From: Lunularia cruciata
Taxonomy: Eukaryota > Streptophyta > Marchantiopsida > Lunulariales > Lunulariaceae
DNA: 64,000 bases
Assembly: GCA_948567375.1 (NCBI GenBank)
Contig: OX419759.1
Location: forward strand, 27,877,493 to 27,941,492
Direction of reading: 5' to 3'
Shown here: positions 47,744 through 59,225 of the stretch, in pieces
How the letters are laid out: every line of letters starts with the position of its first letter
Numbering within the stretch: the stretch's first letter is position 1
The notes under the pieces: generated by a model
What the model was told of the DNA's origin: nothing
The model's database searches: none
What the model saw: only the letters and a program-made list of their open reading frames with translations
Made by a program: the position numbers and the translations under genes

Positions 47744-48944
47744 GCGTTTTTGGGTAGTTTGTCTCTCTCGGCACCCCTACTTGCCTCTCTCTTGTTTTGT
47801 GGTTGCTGATAGGCCGGTTTTGGAGACTTATGTGACAGAGGTGGAGGGAGGACCCTTTTCTCTCCAGGTGTTATTGCGGCAGACGAGAGATAGTCTATCC
47901 CCACGAGCACGAGAGGGTTTTCCATCATTTGCGTCACTATTGTCAGATTGGACTAGAGGCCTACAGTCTTCCTTGATGGAGCGATAGTGTGAGCATACGC
48001 TACATTCTCTCTTAGTTGACTCGTCCATTCCTCAGGCTACTAGAGCACGTCTACGCTCTTGCTCCGGCAAGGGTGCAGGCTCGTGGATCCTAGCTCGACC
48101 ATGCATTAGGGCTTTCCGACTCGCACCGGCTACTTTCTCTACAGCGATGAGGTTTCGCCTAGGTTTGGTCCACCCATCTGCATCTTCACTACTCAATTGT
48201 GAGTGTGGTTCCACACTAGCGGCCATCCACATGACACGGTGTCCTTTTGGAGGACAGAGGATAGCTACACATGATGCCATTAGAGACATAGTGTTTGCTA
48301 TGGCACGAGAGAGTGGATACTTAGCTTGGAGGGAGCATTCGTATGCGTTGCAGACGACACGTGTCAGGGCGGACTTATACTTGGTCCGAGATGATCAGGT
48401 GACAGTAGCGGATGTCGTGGTCACGGACCCTACGCGCGATACAGTTTTGGAGGGAGTGATTACCCATCCCCTTGGATGGGCGGCGAGTGCAGCAGCAGGT
48501 CGCAAGGTCTCCAAGTATAGGGGCATGCAGTGAGGTCACCTCTTTGTTCCTCTAGCCTTGGAGTTATATGGAGTGATGGACACGGCATTTGACACATTTG
48601 TCAGGGAGTGCACGAGAGCTTATCATGATAGGCATCAGGGGGTACCACTTTCACTCTCATACTTTGTAGCTTACTTTAGACAGCGTGTGTCCATTGCTCT
48701 ACAAAGGGTAGTGGCTGGTGCAATCCATAGGAGAGCAATCACATTAGGTGATGTTTCTTCGGATGCTCCAGTTATGTGTAGACGGTACGACTTGCATAGC
48801 TCGGATATCTTAGGTGCGATAGGGCAGATTTCTCATACAGACTCTATTAGGGCTTAGCCCCATGTTACCTTTTTTGTCTCTCCCTTGTACGGCTTGATGG
48901 GATCTTCCCATCCTTCATTTTTCCTACGCGGTCGCCTTTTTTCG
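47744..48944 (+). mobile_element. 5'-truncated LINE with CCHC and restriction-like endonuclease C-terminus
   Basis: The 1201-bp insert is flanked by ATACAATATATAT at 47731-47743 and 48945-48957. One frame runs from the left edge to 48855 with stops at 47985-47987 and 48531-48533, so it is not functional. It corresponds to the protein region after the reverse transcriptase: AGSWILARPCIRAF, FRLGLVHP, a zinc-knuckle-like C-x-C-x7-H-x3-C motif (48198-48242), GGQRIATHDAIRD, then R-A-D (48366-48374) and a second Asp at 48411, spaced as in the PD-(D/E)xK restriction-like endonuclease of site-specific LINEs, and finally FRQRVSIALQR. The 3' untranslated part has a GATGGG/CCCATC-type hairpin and ends CTACGCGGTCGCC plus a T-run, not poly(A). 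It is the longest of about a dozen copies in the window. Confidence 0.85.
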
Positions 48945-49163
48945 ATACAATATATATAAATATCTTAAATGTTAATCAAGAGAGCCCGGTAGTAATGACG
49001 AGCTCAGCCGGTGACAGGATCTGGGTAACGGACCGTCTGGTCGTCGCTAATTCATCCTACGACCGAGCCACGAGTTTCACTCGTCACTGCAGGTCGTCTT
49101 CCTTCTCTCTTCGCGATTATTCAGAAAATACCTTCCATTGTATAATAAGTTTGGCACCGGAAG

Positions 49164-49225
49164 AAAAAGGCGACCGCGTAGGAAAAATGAAGGATGGGAA
49201 GACCCCATCAAGCCATACAAGGGAG
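49164..49225 (-). mobile_element. LINE 3' tail with 8-bp target-site duplication
   Basis: It carries GGCGACCGCGTAGGAAAAAT and the hairpin on the minus strand. ACCGGAAG flanks it at 49156-49163 and 49226-49233. Confidence 0.82.
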
Positions 49226-49233
49226 ACCGGAAG

Positions 49234-50696
49234 GGGGCAGAAAGATTTAACAGTAATCCAAAGTTTGACTTGGCTTTAGTTAGTCTGAGTTATTATTTAA
49301 ACTATAGACGTGAGTAATTCATCGTAAATTGTTGTAATTCATGTTTATGTATCCACATTTCAATGTTTTTACATTAGGAAATTCAACCAAACCTAATATT
49401 TTAATTCCTTTAATTGTCCGTTTTGAAGCAATTTCGCCTTGCATGGAAAGTGAATTTTCATGTTCTATTTAATTTGCATGTAAATCTTGAATTTGAGATT
49501 TACTTTGGGCAAAGGGAACACATTCTACCTGTTTTGAGATTCCAATTCGCAACTAAATTCGGTAGATGCAACTAATTTAGAGAAATTTGCACTTTTCAAA
49601 GTCGAAAGAATCGCTATTGAACTTTTCGAGAGCTTTATCTTGAATTTTTAAATATTTACTCAAGACTTGGGGGAGCTTGCACTGAAATTTTGGAGAGTTC
49701 GCCCCAATTAGATTATATTAGTCAACGAAGTAATGAGCAAATTTTAATACATATTAAGCGAGTTTTTAGTTCAAAGAGATAATCCAAATAAAGCCATCAG
49801 TTTTTAAGAGTTGCCTAGAATTTGTAGAGTATTTAACTATATTGAATTTAAAATATTTGGAGTAAAGTCTTGAACTTCACGTCTCTAAGTTTTCAATTGA
49901 AAATTTGAAAGATACTTTTTGAAGATCCCATCTGGGATTTTGGGATAAACTTGATTTGCTAATTCAAAATTCATTATTTCTAAAATTTTAATTAAATTTA
50001 AAAATATTATTCCAAAATAAAATTTAAGGAATTGTAGTCTGAAAATGCTATATAGTCACCTATTTCCATTTTTCTTCTAATTAAATTTTCAGTGGGTTTA
50101 TTCTTTCATTCAGACGTGAGAACCTTAGAAATTTCAACTGGCATATTTTACTGCCAACTAAAACAGTCAATTGTCACATTATTCCACGTGAAGCCCTGGG
50201 AGACTATAAAGCATTTCTGCTAAGCTAACTTTGTGTCTCCCAGTAACTGCAGAAGTGCCAAAGTTTGGATACGGTTAAGTCCATCTTTGTACAAATTACG
50301 GGACCCAGTCGGGAGACACCCCTTTCGTACGTTCTTTTACGATGGTTGCATAAAATGGTACGCAGTGTATAATATCAGTGTATCTACAACATTTTAAGAT
50401 ATTAGTTTCATTTTCGTAGGTAATCAAGTATATACGAATGATCTTTTCTGATTTCTCAGAAATTTTCCAAATTTTATTTTACAATCTTATCATTTCTAGC
50501 GCGAATGATACGAATTTTTATCGAAACCTAATCTATTAACCTATACGGAAGTAAACTTATCCCGTAACCTTTTCCATAAGATTTGAAAGCAAAACACCCT
50601 AACATATTACAAACTAAAAGAACTCACTAATTTATAAATTAACTCTGTTTTCCCTTGAACTACTCAACGTAAAACTAGCTCAACGGTAAGTAAACC
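49234..50696. other. Spacer, no gene
   Basis: AT-rich with short frames only; a PyGGGACCCAGTCGGGAGAC-like segment near 50300 has a relative near 56590. Confidence 0.45.
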
Positions 50697-50749
50697 CAAC
50701 TTGATGGGGTGTTCCCATCGTCCTTGTTATCCGACGCGGTCGCTCTTTT
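50697..50749 (+). mobile_element. LINE 3' tail, short copy
   Basis: CTTGATGGGGTGTTCCCATC and CGACGCGGTCGCTCTTTT match the LINE tail. AGTAAACC flanks it at 50689-50696 and 50750-50757. Confidence 0.8.
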
Positions 50750-50757
50750 AGTAAACC

Positions 50758-51738
50758 TAGATTTTAGCGGCGAATCAGTGCAGTAGTCCGCGGCAGAATT
50801 TTTGGGCCAACCTGACGTCCTACCGGGAAGCCCGCCCAGCCAGGCACTACCCGGCCCGTCTCGTTCACCAGAGGCACTTATCCAGCCCCGGCACGTCAGG
50901 TTTTATGCTTTTGCCAACTGTCCTGCTGTGCTCTTTCCCCGCAGAAGCGGAGAAGGAGGAAGGACGGTTTCCTTATAAAGTCGTTTTCTCCGCTTGTCGG
51001 AAAACCTACGTGGAAGCCAATTATCTCCATTTGTACGGTATCAAACTGCACTCAGATGCAGCTTTTGTGGAGATTTTCTTTGTCGAATTGCAACTTTGTG
51101 GTAAAGTATGACCAGTTCGGTAGTATACGGCCAATTAGTCCTTGCAAACGAAGTGACATCCTCCGCATTAAGCAAGAGGTGATGGATATGGAAGTGAGTG
51201 ATAGCTGTAATGTAATGTAAGTCACAAATACAAGAGTGGTTCTGGATTATATTTACGTAATGAAAATACAAGTTCCATTTTATAACATATGGGAGTTATG
51301 ATATAGATTCTTCTGAAAGTTTCGTGTAGTTTATTAACATTTTCATTTCAATTTCCAAACACAATTTCTTATTATCATTTTGAATCTTAAGGAAGATTCG
51401 TCGAGTGGCTAGGAAAACTATTTGTGATATAAATCTGATAGAGTAACTCGCTTAATGACGATGACTGCAAAGGACATGTGCATAAATCTCTCAAGGATTG
51501 TGAGGTAAGACAGTTTGAGGTATTTCTAGAAGCAGACCTTCTGATGCATTCTGAAAATTTTCAAGGTATTGGAGTTTTCTGTCACAATTACATAAACTAA
51601 TGCATACAAACAATGCAATTTATATGCATAATATGAAGGAGATGGTGGAAATATTTCTAAGAAAAGGAACTAAAATGTACTTAAGAGAGAAAAAGTGATA
51701 CTGCACATAAGATGTCATAAATATCCATCTTTATAAAT
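50758..51738. other. Spacer with a GC-rich patch
   Basis: 50790-50900 is clearly richer in G and C than its surroundings and is bounded by CCTGACGT and ACGTCAGG. A 68-codon frame (50905-51111) follows, with no recognised domain. Confidence 0.4.
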
Positions 51739-51809
51739 CTTGTCTCTCCCTTGTACGGCTTGATGGGGTCTTCCCATCCTTCATTTTTCCTACGCCGGTC
51801 GCCTTTTTT
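51739..51809 (+). mobile_element. LINE 3' tail with 10-bp target-site duplication
   Basis: It begins TTGTCTCTCCCTTGTACGG, has the hairpin and ends CGGTCGCCTTTTTT. Flanks CTTTATAAAT (51729-51738) and CTTTACAAAT (51810-51819) differ at one base. Confidence 0.85.
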
Positions 51810-52510
51810 CTTTACAAATATTTTGTTCCAAGAAATAATTAACTTATAATGTTTGTTCCAAGCTTTGATTAAAAAAAATTCCTATAAGATATTGTGTAGC
51901 TTATACAGCCATTATATATCATTAACTATTCTTATTCTTATTCATAATCATTTTATGGATTTTACCCTCTTTATTAGATTTTGCATCAACCCCCTTTAGA
52001 GAACTCAACTTTCCCGAATTAAGTCGTACTGCATTTCTTATGAGCTTTGCAAGTATAATTAAAGATGATAAACGCTAAAATGAATCGTAAATCTTTCCAT
52101 TCATAAGATAAACAAGATTTTAATGTTCGTAAAATATCATAAAATTTGGAGAACATGATAGTATGCTGATTTTTCTGGGAATGGTTGAAACTCTTTAAAG
52201 GAATTTACAAATTCAAATACCAACCATAGTTTCCAAACTTGAACTCTCTAACATTAAACATTTTCAGTGAAAATCTAACAGCTGAACTTGAAGTCTTGAA
52301 TAAAACTTGGTAAAACTGAATAAGAATATCGATATGCTTTAAATGAAGTTTTGGTTTGATAGATTCCTAGACTCTTACGTCTCACTTTAAATCAAATATG
52401 GTGTGGCAATGGTGATACCATTAAAAGCGGGACAAGATACTATTATATTACACTTTATGGAACCTTTTTACGTAGAAACCATCATCAATGTGCAATCATT
52501 CAGGCGATCG

Positions 52511-52850
52511 CATTTGATAACAGGAAGGAAGGGAGACCTCATCGAGCCGTACAAGGAAACGACATCGAGAGTAAAATGGCTAAACCACAATCATATGGTT
52601 AAGAGGAATTTGCCCTCCACCTCCAGAAACAAAGAGATTTCTCCGAAATAACATTGTGCTGGGAAGTCACTTCTCTAGATCCATTACAAGAAACGAAAGA
52701 AAGAAGACAGCGTAGGAAAACCGAAGGATGGGAAGGACCCTATCAAGCCGTACAAGGGAAAAAAAAAAAAAAAAGTAACATGGGGTTACGCTCCAATAGA
52801 GTTTATATGAAAATCTGCCCTACTGCACCTAAGATATCCGAGCTAAAAAA
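52511..52850 (-). mobile_element. Two decayed minus-strand LINE 3' ends
   Basis: A poor copy spans about 52511-52565 (GCGATCGCATTT ... CCTCATCGAGCCGTACAAGG). A better one spans about 52685-52850, from GACAGCGTAGGAAAACCGAA through GGATGGGAAGGACCC and AACATGGGGTTACGC to CCTAAGATATCCGAGCTA. The second includes a 16-base A run at its internal A-tract. Target duplications are not identified. Confidence 0.7.
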
Positions 52851-52861
52851 TTTCCAAAAAA

Positions 52862-53200
52862 CTGCACAAGCGGAAAAGGCATGACGCGGGTACGGGCAAG
52901 ATTCAGTACAACCGGGATGATGTCGTCAACACCGAGTATTCTTAACTGGCGGCGGGAGTTACCAGCCGGGGTGGTAGACAATACCTTGCCAGTCAAGAAA
53001 GGACTGCACATCCACCCGGGCGGAACTAGTGTCGTCCACTTTAGTGGTGGTTGGTCGGTTCGGTCGTGCTCGGCCTGGAGGTTTAATCGTGGGAAGGAGT
53101 TGACCGAAACAGCAGACGTTGACGGTGGTCGTGGATTTCTCTCCGTGCCGGTGTAGCGCTTTCAGTTCAAAAACTAACGGACTCCGTACGGAAACAGCAG
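52862..53200. other. GC-rich island of unknown nature
   Basis: Base composition rises sharply and then drops back to AT-rich. Frames are open on both strands (plus 52881-53156, minus 53216-52959) because stop codons are scarce, and neither encodes a recognisable protein. Confidence 0.4.
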
Positions 53201-56117
53201 ACGGACAGTTCATCACAAATTTTGAAATCTATCACCCGTGATCGATAATCTAAACCGATCTATCCCATCTTTAGTAGCAACAATAAAAACTCCATCTATT
53301 CAACAAATATCTAATTTTTCCAATTAATATTGGTAATTGTGAATGTAGGGGCTTCGCACATGGACTTCTAATTCACTTTCGCAAAAGCGTTGGAATTTCC
53401 TTAGGTGAAACTGGAAGCGCCTGTTAAATCTTCTTTTGGAGATAATAAACAGAAATATCTCCTGTCCAAGTGAAAGTCCTATAGGGACTCCTATCCAAAC
53501 GTCGTTACTTTCTTAATTCCACATGAAGGAACGAGCCAGGGTACAACATTTAAATTTGGTATGGAGACCACTCGATTAGTAGCACTCTTGGTGTCCATGA
53601 AAATGACTCCAATTCAAGTATATTGCTAATTAAGGCTGTAGTCGAAAGTGTGTTTTTTCGTTTAGCGTTTCCAAAATATCTCCTGACGAAATGGATTAAA
53701 AAGTTCGCAATTCCGAATTTTCTTGCATTGGAGTATTCAAGTCTTCTGAGTCATTTTTTTCTGCTTCACTATCTTCTTTATATCTTTATAAGATAAACGT
53801 GTTTACCACGCAATCTAGGTTAGGGAGTTATCGTGTCCCACGATTTCATGTTAGGAAAAATTCGGGGTCTTGGATTTTTGTTATGATAGGTGAAACAAGA
53901 GTATGCATTTGGAATTACGAGGTGAGTGCTGCATGCCACAATATATATTTGACGGTGCAAAAAACTTGTCTATCTAGAAATTTGCTATCAGGTTTAGCGT
54001 GTGTAGGGAGGTGATAAACATTAATGAGTGGTAATTAAGAACGAGACGTTTTAATTCTAATTTCCAAGATATGTAGCAAATCCGTAGCTTGTGTAATCGT
54101 GGCAAAATGTTTCAGACGGAGAATTCAGATTAGAACGGAGAATGAGAGAGAAAGCTATAGACAACTGAGAGCAAAACCATGAGATAATAGACGGAGAAGT
54201 CATAGATAATAGTGTAGATGCGAGATAACTTAAAAAAAGCCACTATAATAATCAAGATGCCACATATAGATGCTTCAATGCTGCTAAAAAAAGGCATTAA
54301 AAATACATGCATGGATGAGTATGATTATGATGATGCATTGTGAAAGAAACCTTGATCATAATGATGTTAATCCATTTAATTTAGATTTAGAATGGATTCG
54401 TGTGAATATGATTTAGATGATAGGAATGATGATGGGAACATTGCATAGTTGCTTTGTCAATGGTAAGATAGAGTAAAAAGGAATAGATACATTTCAATGC
54501 AAATGCGATGTTCCCGTAGTGTCCATTTGGTGAACAATTTCTTTAGAAATCTAGACAATAATTTTTTCAAACAATTGACACACATGGACAAGATTTCCTT
54601 TTATGTTTTGGTGGAAATTCAGACAGAACATCTTGTAAAGGAAGAAGGAAGAGAGGAGAAAGCAAGCACATGTGTGGATTCAAGTTGCATGTGCTCTCAA
54701 CAAGTTGGAACAGAACGGGGATGGAGCTAGTTTGTCAAGGGAGACAAACATTTAGGTGTTAGTGTAGGATCCACGATTGCTCTCTACTTTGAATCTCAAT
54801 TTCAACTTTAAGGGAGGGGGTAAATCAACAATAAAAGGAAAACGTACGATAAAAGGCTACGTTTTCAAATTTTGAAATTTGAAAGTGTGAAACCAAGATC
54901 CCCTATTCTTTCAGGTTACAATATTTGATATTTGGCAAACCAAGGCTTCCTTACTTCGATTGTCCACTACTTACAAAACCACTTATAACAATTGCATTCA
55001 TTCCTAACTTGGCCTGCATGACTTTTACATCCCCTTTGTCTTGTAATACTTTTTTAATTTTTTCCCCTAAACACATGAAATGTCCAGTATCACCGTAATA
55101 CTTTTCTTCGGACGTTTCAGAAATTGCAACCATCCGGATTTGTGAGACACCTTAGTGTTTTATACCGGACCAGCCTAACTGCCCTACTTTGCCATACTTT
55201 TCAAACTAAAGACACCCCAAGTTTAATTGACCCTGTCCAAAAATGTATGGGAGGCGTATGGGATTAGCCTACTTCCCATAAACCCCCTATTATATGCATT
55301 CTTAATCTACAAACCTTCACCTCCGGGATAACGAATTGGATAATAGAACCCTTTTTGTTCAGCATGTGTGGAACAAATGTGTGGATAAGAAATTGAGGAA
55401 TAAATGATGCAGCTGCTTTTAACCTCTTTGACCTGGTAAAAACTCACAAGCAATAGCTTTTTAAAATTCAATCACCATTTCAGCAGATTTTGTGAGTGAA
55501 ATTTACTATTTAGAGAGAGAAGAAATCCATACAGAATTTTAAAAGAGGGATTGTGACTTTGGTCTCTTCCACTCTTTTTTTTCTAATATTGTTTCTTACT
55601 AAAGAAATATATGCTTTTTTGACAACTATAGAATATTTATACACTTTGAAAAGGAAAAGGAATCTAAGTATGGAAAATCCCCGTATCTCGATATTGAGCC
55701 CTTCGGAAGAGTGGCGGGAGATAACAAGTCTGGTTTGATAAGTGTTCAAGATGGATGTAACTCAATTTAACAAATTAACCGTAAAAATTTTGCTTCTATA
55801 CGGAGAATTTTATTTGAGTCGTAGAGTAAGCCTGAGATTTTTTATATAAGTAAAACTTCAACTCAGTCGTTGAGTAGATTAGAGGTTTTGTTAAGTAAAC
55901 AAAAGATTTTCATGACTACTCTAATTAAATTTTTTTGGCATTGAAACGCCAAGGAACTTAGCTGGAGTAGTCAGTAAAATATCTGGCCTACTCAATGATT
56001 TAGCTAACTTGCTCAACAAAATTTGGCCAGCAGACCTACTCAAGAACTTTTCTAACTTCTCGGCAACTTCGTCGAGCTGCTCAGTCAAGTTACTCGATGA
56101 TCTACTAATATAAATAA
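53201..56117. other. AT-rich spacer, no gene
   Basis: Only short frames (at most 79 codons) with no recognisable domain. Confidence 0.5.
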
Positions 56118-56141
56118 AATCTTCCCCGTTAACTTATACTT

Positions 56142-56273
56142 TTGAAAGAGGCGACCGCGGAGGAAAAACGAAAAATGAAGGATGGGAAGACCCCATCAAG
56201 TCGTACAAGGGAGAGAAAAAAAAGTAACATGGAGCTAAGCCCCAATAGAGTCTATATGAGAAATCTGCATTGC
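56142..56273 (-). mobile_element. LINE 3' end with long target-site duplication
   Basis: GGCGACCGCGGAGGAAAAAC through CCCAATAGAGTCTATATGAG matches the LINE tail on the minus strand. The flanks 56118-56141 and 56274-56297 are 24-bp direct repeats with two C/T differences. Confidence 0.85.
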
Positions 56274-56297
56274 AATCTTCCCCGTTAATTTATATTT

Positions 56298-58821
56298 CGG
56301 TGAACAGGTAATTCTATAAATGCAAAATATGATTAATCCTATAAATAATAAAGATTATAAATTAGTAGAAACCAAACCTTTATATTGGCCATCTAAAGCT
56401 TGCTTAATCGCTCCTAAAGTGCAAAAAAGAAAAACAGTGTTGAGAAGCGAGCTATCTAATTTGTGTGGAACATAAGTTCCATGGATAAGTTATAAGGTTT
56501 TGACATATGGTCATAAGAGAGATTATTAGTCTATTAGTCCTCCGGTTACTTATAATTTCCTACATCTGGTTATAAGTTATAAGATAGGACCCTGCCGAGA
56601 GACACTCCTTTCTTGGTCGGGAGATACCCCTCTCATAAAAGGAATTGATATTTCCATCCACCTACTTCTAGAAAAGAGAACGGTATGACGGGCAATCCTT
56701 GCCGTTGGTGCGGTGATCCTTTCCATTGATAGATATATAGATGATATTCTGTCAATACGATGGGTCCCAAAATTACTACCCATATGGTTGTGTGGCAATT
56801 TCTCCGTTGGTTCGGTAATCCTTAAGGATTACCTTCTTTCTTAACATCTTCTTTCTTTCTTTCTTCTTTCCTTACCTTCTTAAGGATTAATCCTTTAACA
56901 TCCATCCTTAAAGGATGCATAACATCTACAGAGTTTTTCACGTTGGTATGATAGTGCTCAGGCCTTGGAGTAAATTGTTATGCTATTAGCTTAACTTAGG
57001 GAAGATTAAAAGATGAAGTAATGGGTTACATATGAGATCATTGAGCAACTAGCCGGAGAGTAACATGAGTTGTGCTTCTATAGTGTATGATGTTGACAGT
57101 GATATATGTTGTGTAGCGATGTATATATGCACGACAAGAACCTTCTCAAAGTGTAAGTTTATAGGATACTCTTAAGTTTTCAAAAGTCAAGTCAAATTTA
57201 TCTACCTTGACCTTACTCATTATCAACGGTTAGGTTTTCACCTAATCTAGTCAAGCAAAAAAAATTTTGATATCTTTAATATACCAAGTCAAATTGACCA
57301 TGCAATATTCAAGCTAGAGATCTCTCTTCAATGTAATCTCATGTAAAATTTCCTAAGAGTTCACACTTCAATATAATCTGCTTTAAAGTTCACTAGAAAT
57401 TACTCCTCCAGTATTATCTTTGCGAAGAGGTCCTACTCTAATGTATTCTATTTTAAAAATATCACTGAGAGGTCCCACTCTAATACTAAATTCCATAAGA
57501 TCTTACTTCAATATATTCTAATTCAAAATTCATTAAGGAGAATCATTGAGTATAATAATTAAATACTGGCTTATTACTATTATTATGAAGCACAAAAGAA
57601 CTCATTGGAAACTAGTGTCAAATAGCCTCAAAATATAGGCAAATTAGGATGGTAACCATTCATGTTACTCAATTCATGTATCATTATTGTCACCAAAGGG
57701 ATCTACTCAATATATATAATGGATCACTAACCTCACTTTTTCATTCAAGGTAAATTGATTATTATTTTTATGCATCTCTCTCACATTGATCTTTATCTTG
57801 ATAAAGAGTCTATAACACATCTAGAATGATATGTCATGTATTATTCTAATTTTTCCATGGGATATAAAGTCATAAATAGCACTAAGATCAATAATAATAA
57901 AATATTCTACCCCTATCTCCCACAAAGCCACAATTCACTCACACTCTTCTCACTAGTAAAAGATAACTTTTAGAGACTTAATCCTTATATAATATAGCTT
58001 TGTAAGAGTTTAATCATCATACTTTCCATTGCTTATCTCCATTAATTTTGAACTCTATCCCAATAAAACCAGAACAAGAAAATCAAGACAGTGAAAATTA
58101 AGAAACCAAGCTTATCATTCCTATATTTAAATAATAACTGAAACCTTAGAAAACCTAAATATATACATACTTTTCCATTGCTTTCAAACACTGTATCTAT
58201 ATAATAATAAAAAAGAAGTCCAAGAGAATTAACTATGATTATTAGTAGATTATTATGATGATTATAATTATTAACTACATATGATTATTAGTGATTTAAT
58301 ATACTCTCGTGTGCAATGAAATCTCTCGCGCTCATCCCTCATCTCCACTCCTCCCACTCTCTCTCGACTCTCTTTCAACTGAAGTGTTGCTTGCACAATG
58401 ATAAGAATCATAAGGAGGAAAAACGAAAACAGGACCGAAAACGAAATTTATTGTTCAAAGAAACCATTTAAAACAGTGAGACGTAAAGGAAACAGTTGGG
58501 ATCCAGGTGGCCGTCGCAAGGGTTACCTCACTCCCCAGCAGCGTGTTGGAATGAAGAAATTTTATGTCGGCATGAAACTATCATACCCGTGGGTGGGCTT
58601 TGCGAGATGAGTGCACTTTAAGCTGTTGCAGATTGTAAGTGAAAATCCCTGAATTTAAAGCTGGAATTAGCGAAGGGTGTATTTGACGACCAAGTTATCG
58701 AGTCCTTTTCAGCAAACAAGCTGAAGAGGACGAAGATCGTTTTGATACTGATGGGAACTTGCTTCGGCAAGATTTTACATTTGACTCAAATTTGATCCAA
58801 GTTGCTCAGAGTTACTGAAGT
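56298..58821. other. AT-rich spacer with pyrimidine tracts and irregular repeats
   Basis: A CTTTCTTT-rich tract lies at 56825-56880. 57315-57545 holds irregular repeats of roughly 45-55 bp built on 'cac/tactctaatgtattct' and 'aaaattcactaag'. A 70-codon frame at 58398-58610 is unrecognised. Confidence 0.4.
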
Positions 58822-59212
58822 GGGGAAAAAGGCGACCGCGTAGGAAAAATGAAGGATGGGAAGACCCCATCAAGCCGGACAAGGGAGAGAAAAAAAAATA
58901 ACATGGGGCTAAGCCCCAATAGAGTGAGGAAAAAGGCGATCGCGTTGGAAAAACAGAGGATATGAAGACCCCATCAAGCCGTACAAGGGAGAGACAAAAA
59001 AAAAAGGTAACATGGGACTAAACCCCAATAGAGTCTGTATGAGAAATCTGCTTCACCGCACCTAAGATATCAGAGTTATACAAGTTCGTACTGTCTCCAC
59101 CCGATTGGATACTTCCGAAGAAACATCACCCAATGTAATTGCTCTCCCGTGGAATTGAAGTTAACCGAGTTATTGAAAATTGCTCTCCTATGGAATTGAA
59201 TTGAAGTTAATG
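58822..59212 (-). mobile_element. LINE insertion containing two 3' ends
   Basis: Two minus-strand LINE tails lie head to tail at 58827-58921 and 58926 onward. The longer reaches into the coding end of the LINE: 59070-59150 is the complement of the region near 48730-48800. GAGTTACTGAAGT flanks the whole at 58809-58821 and 59213-59225. The inner junction repeats AGTG(G/A)GG, suggesting a second copy landed in the tail of the first. Confidence 0.78.
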
Positions 59213-59225
59213 GAGTTACTGAAGT

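Noticed and set aside
52755-52775. Poly(A) run as a LINE tail
   Set aside because: The A-run is internal, between the hairpin and the AACATGGGG block; the conserved end of the element is the GCGACCGC side.
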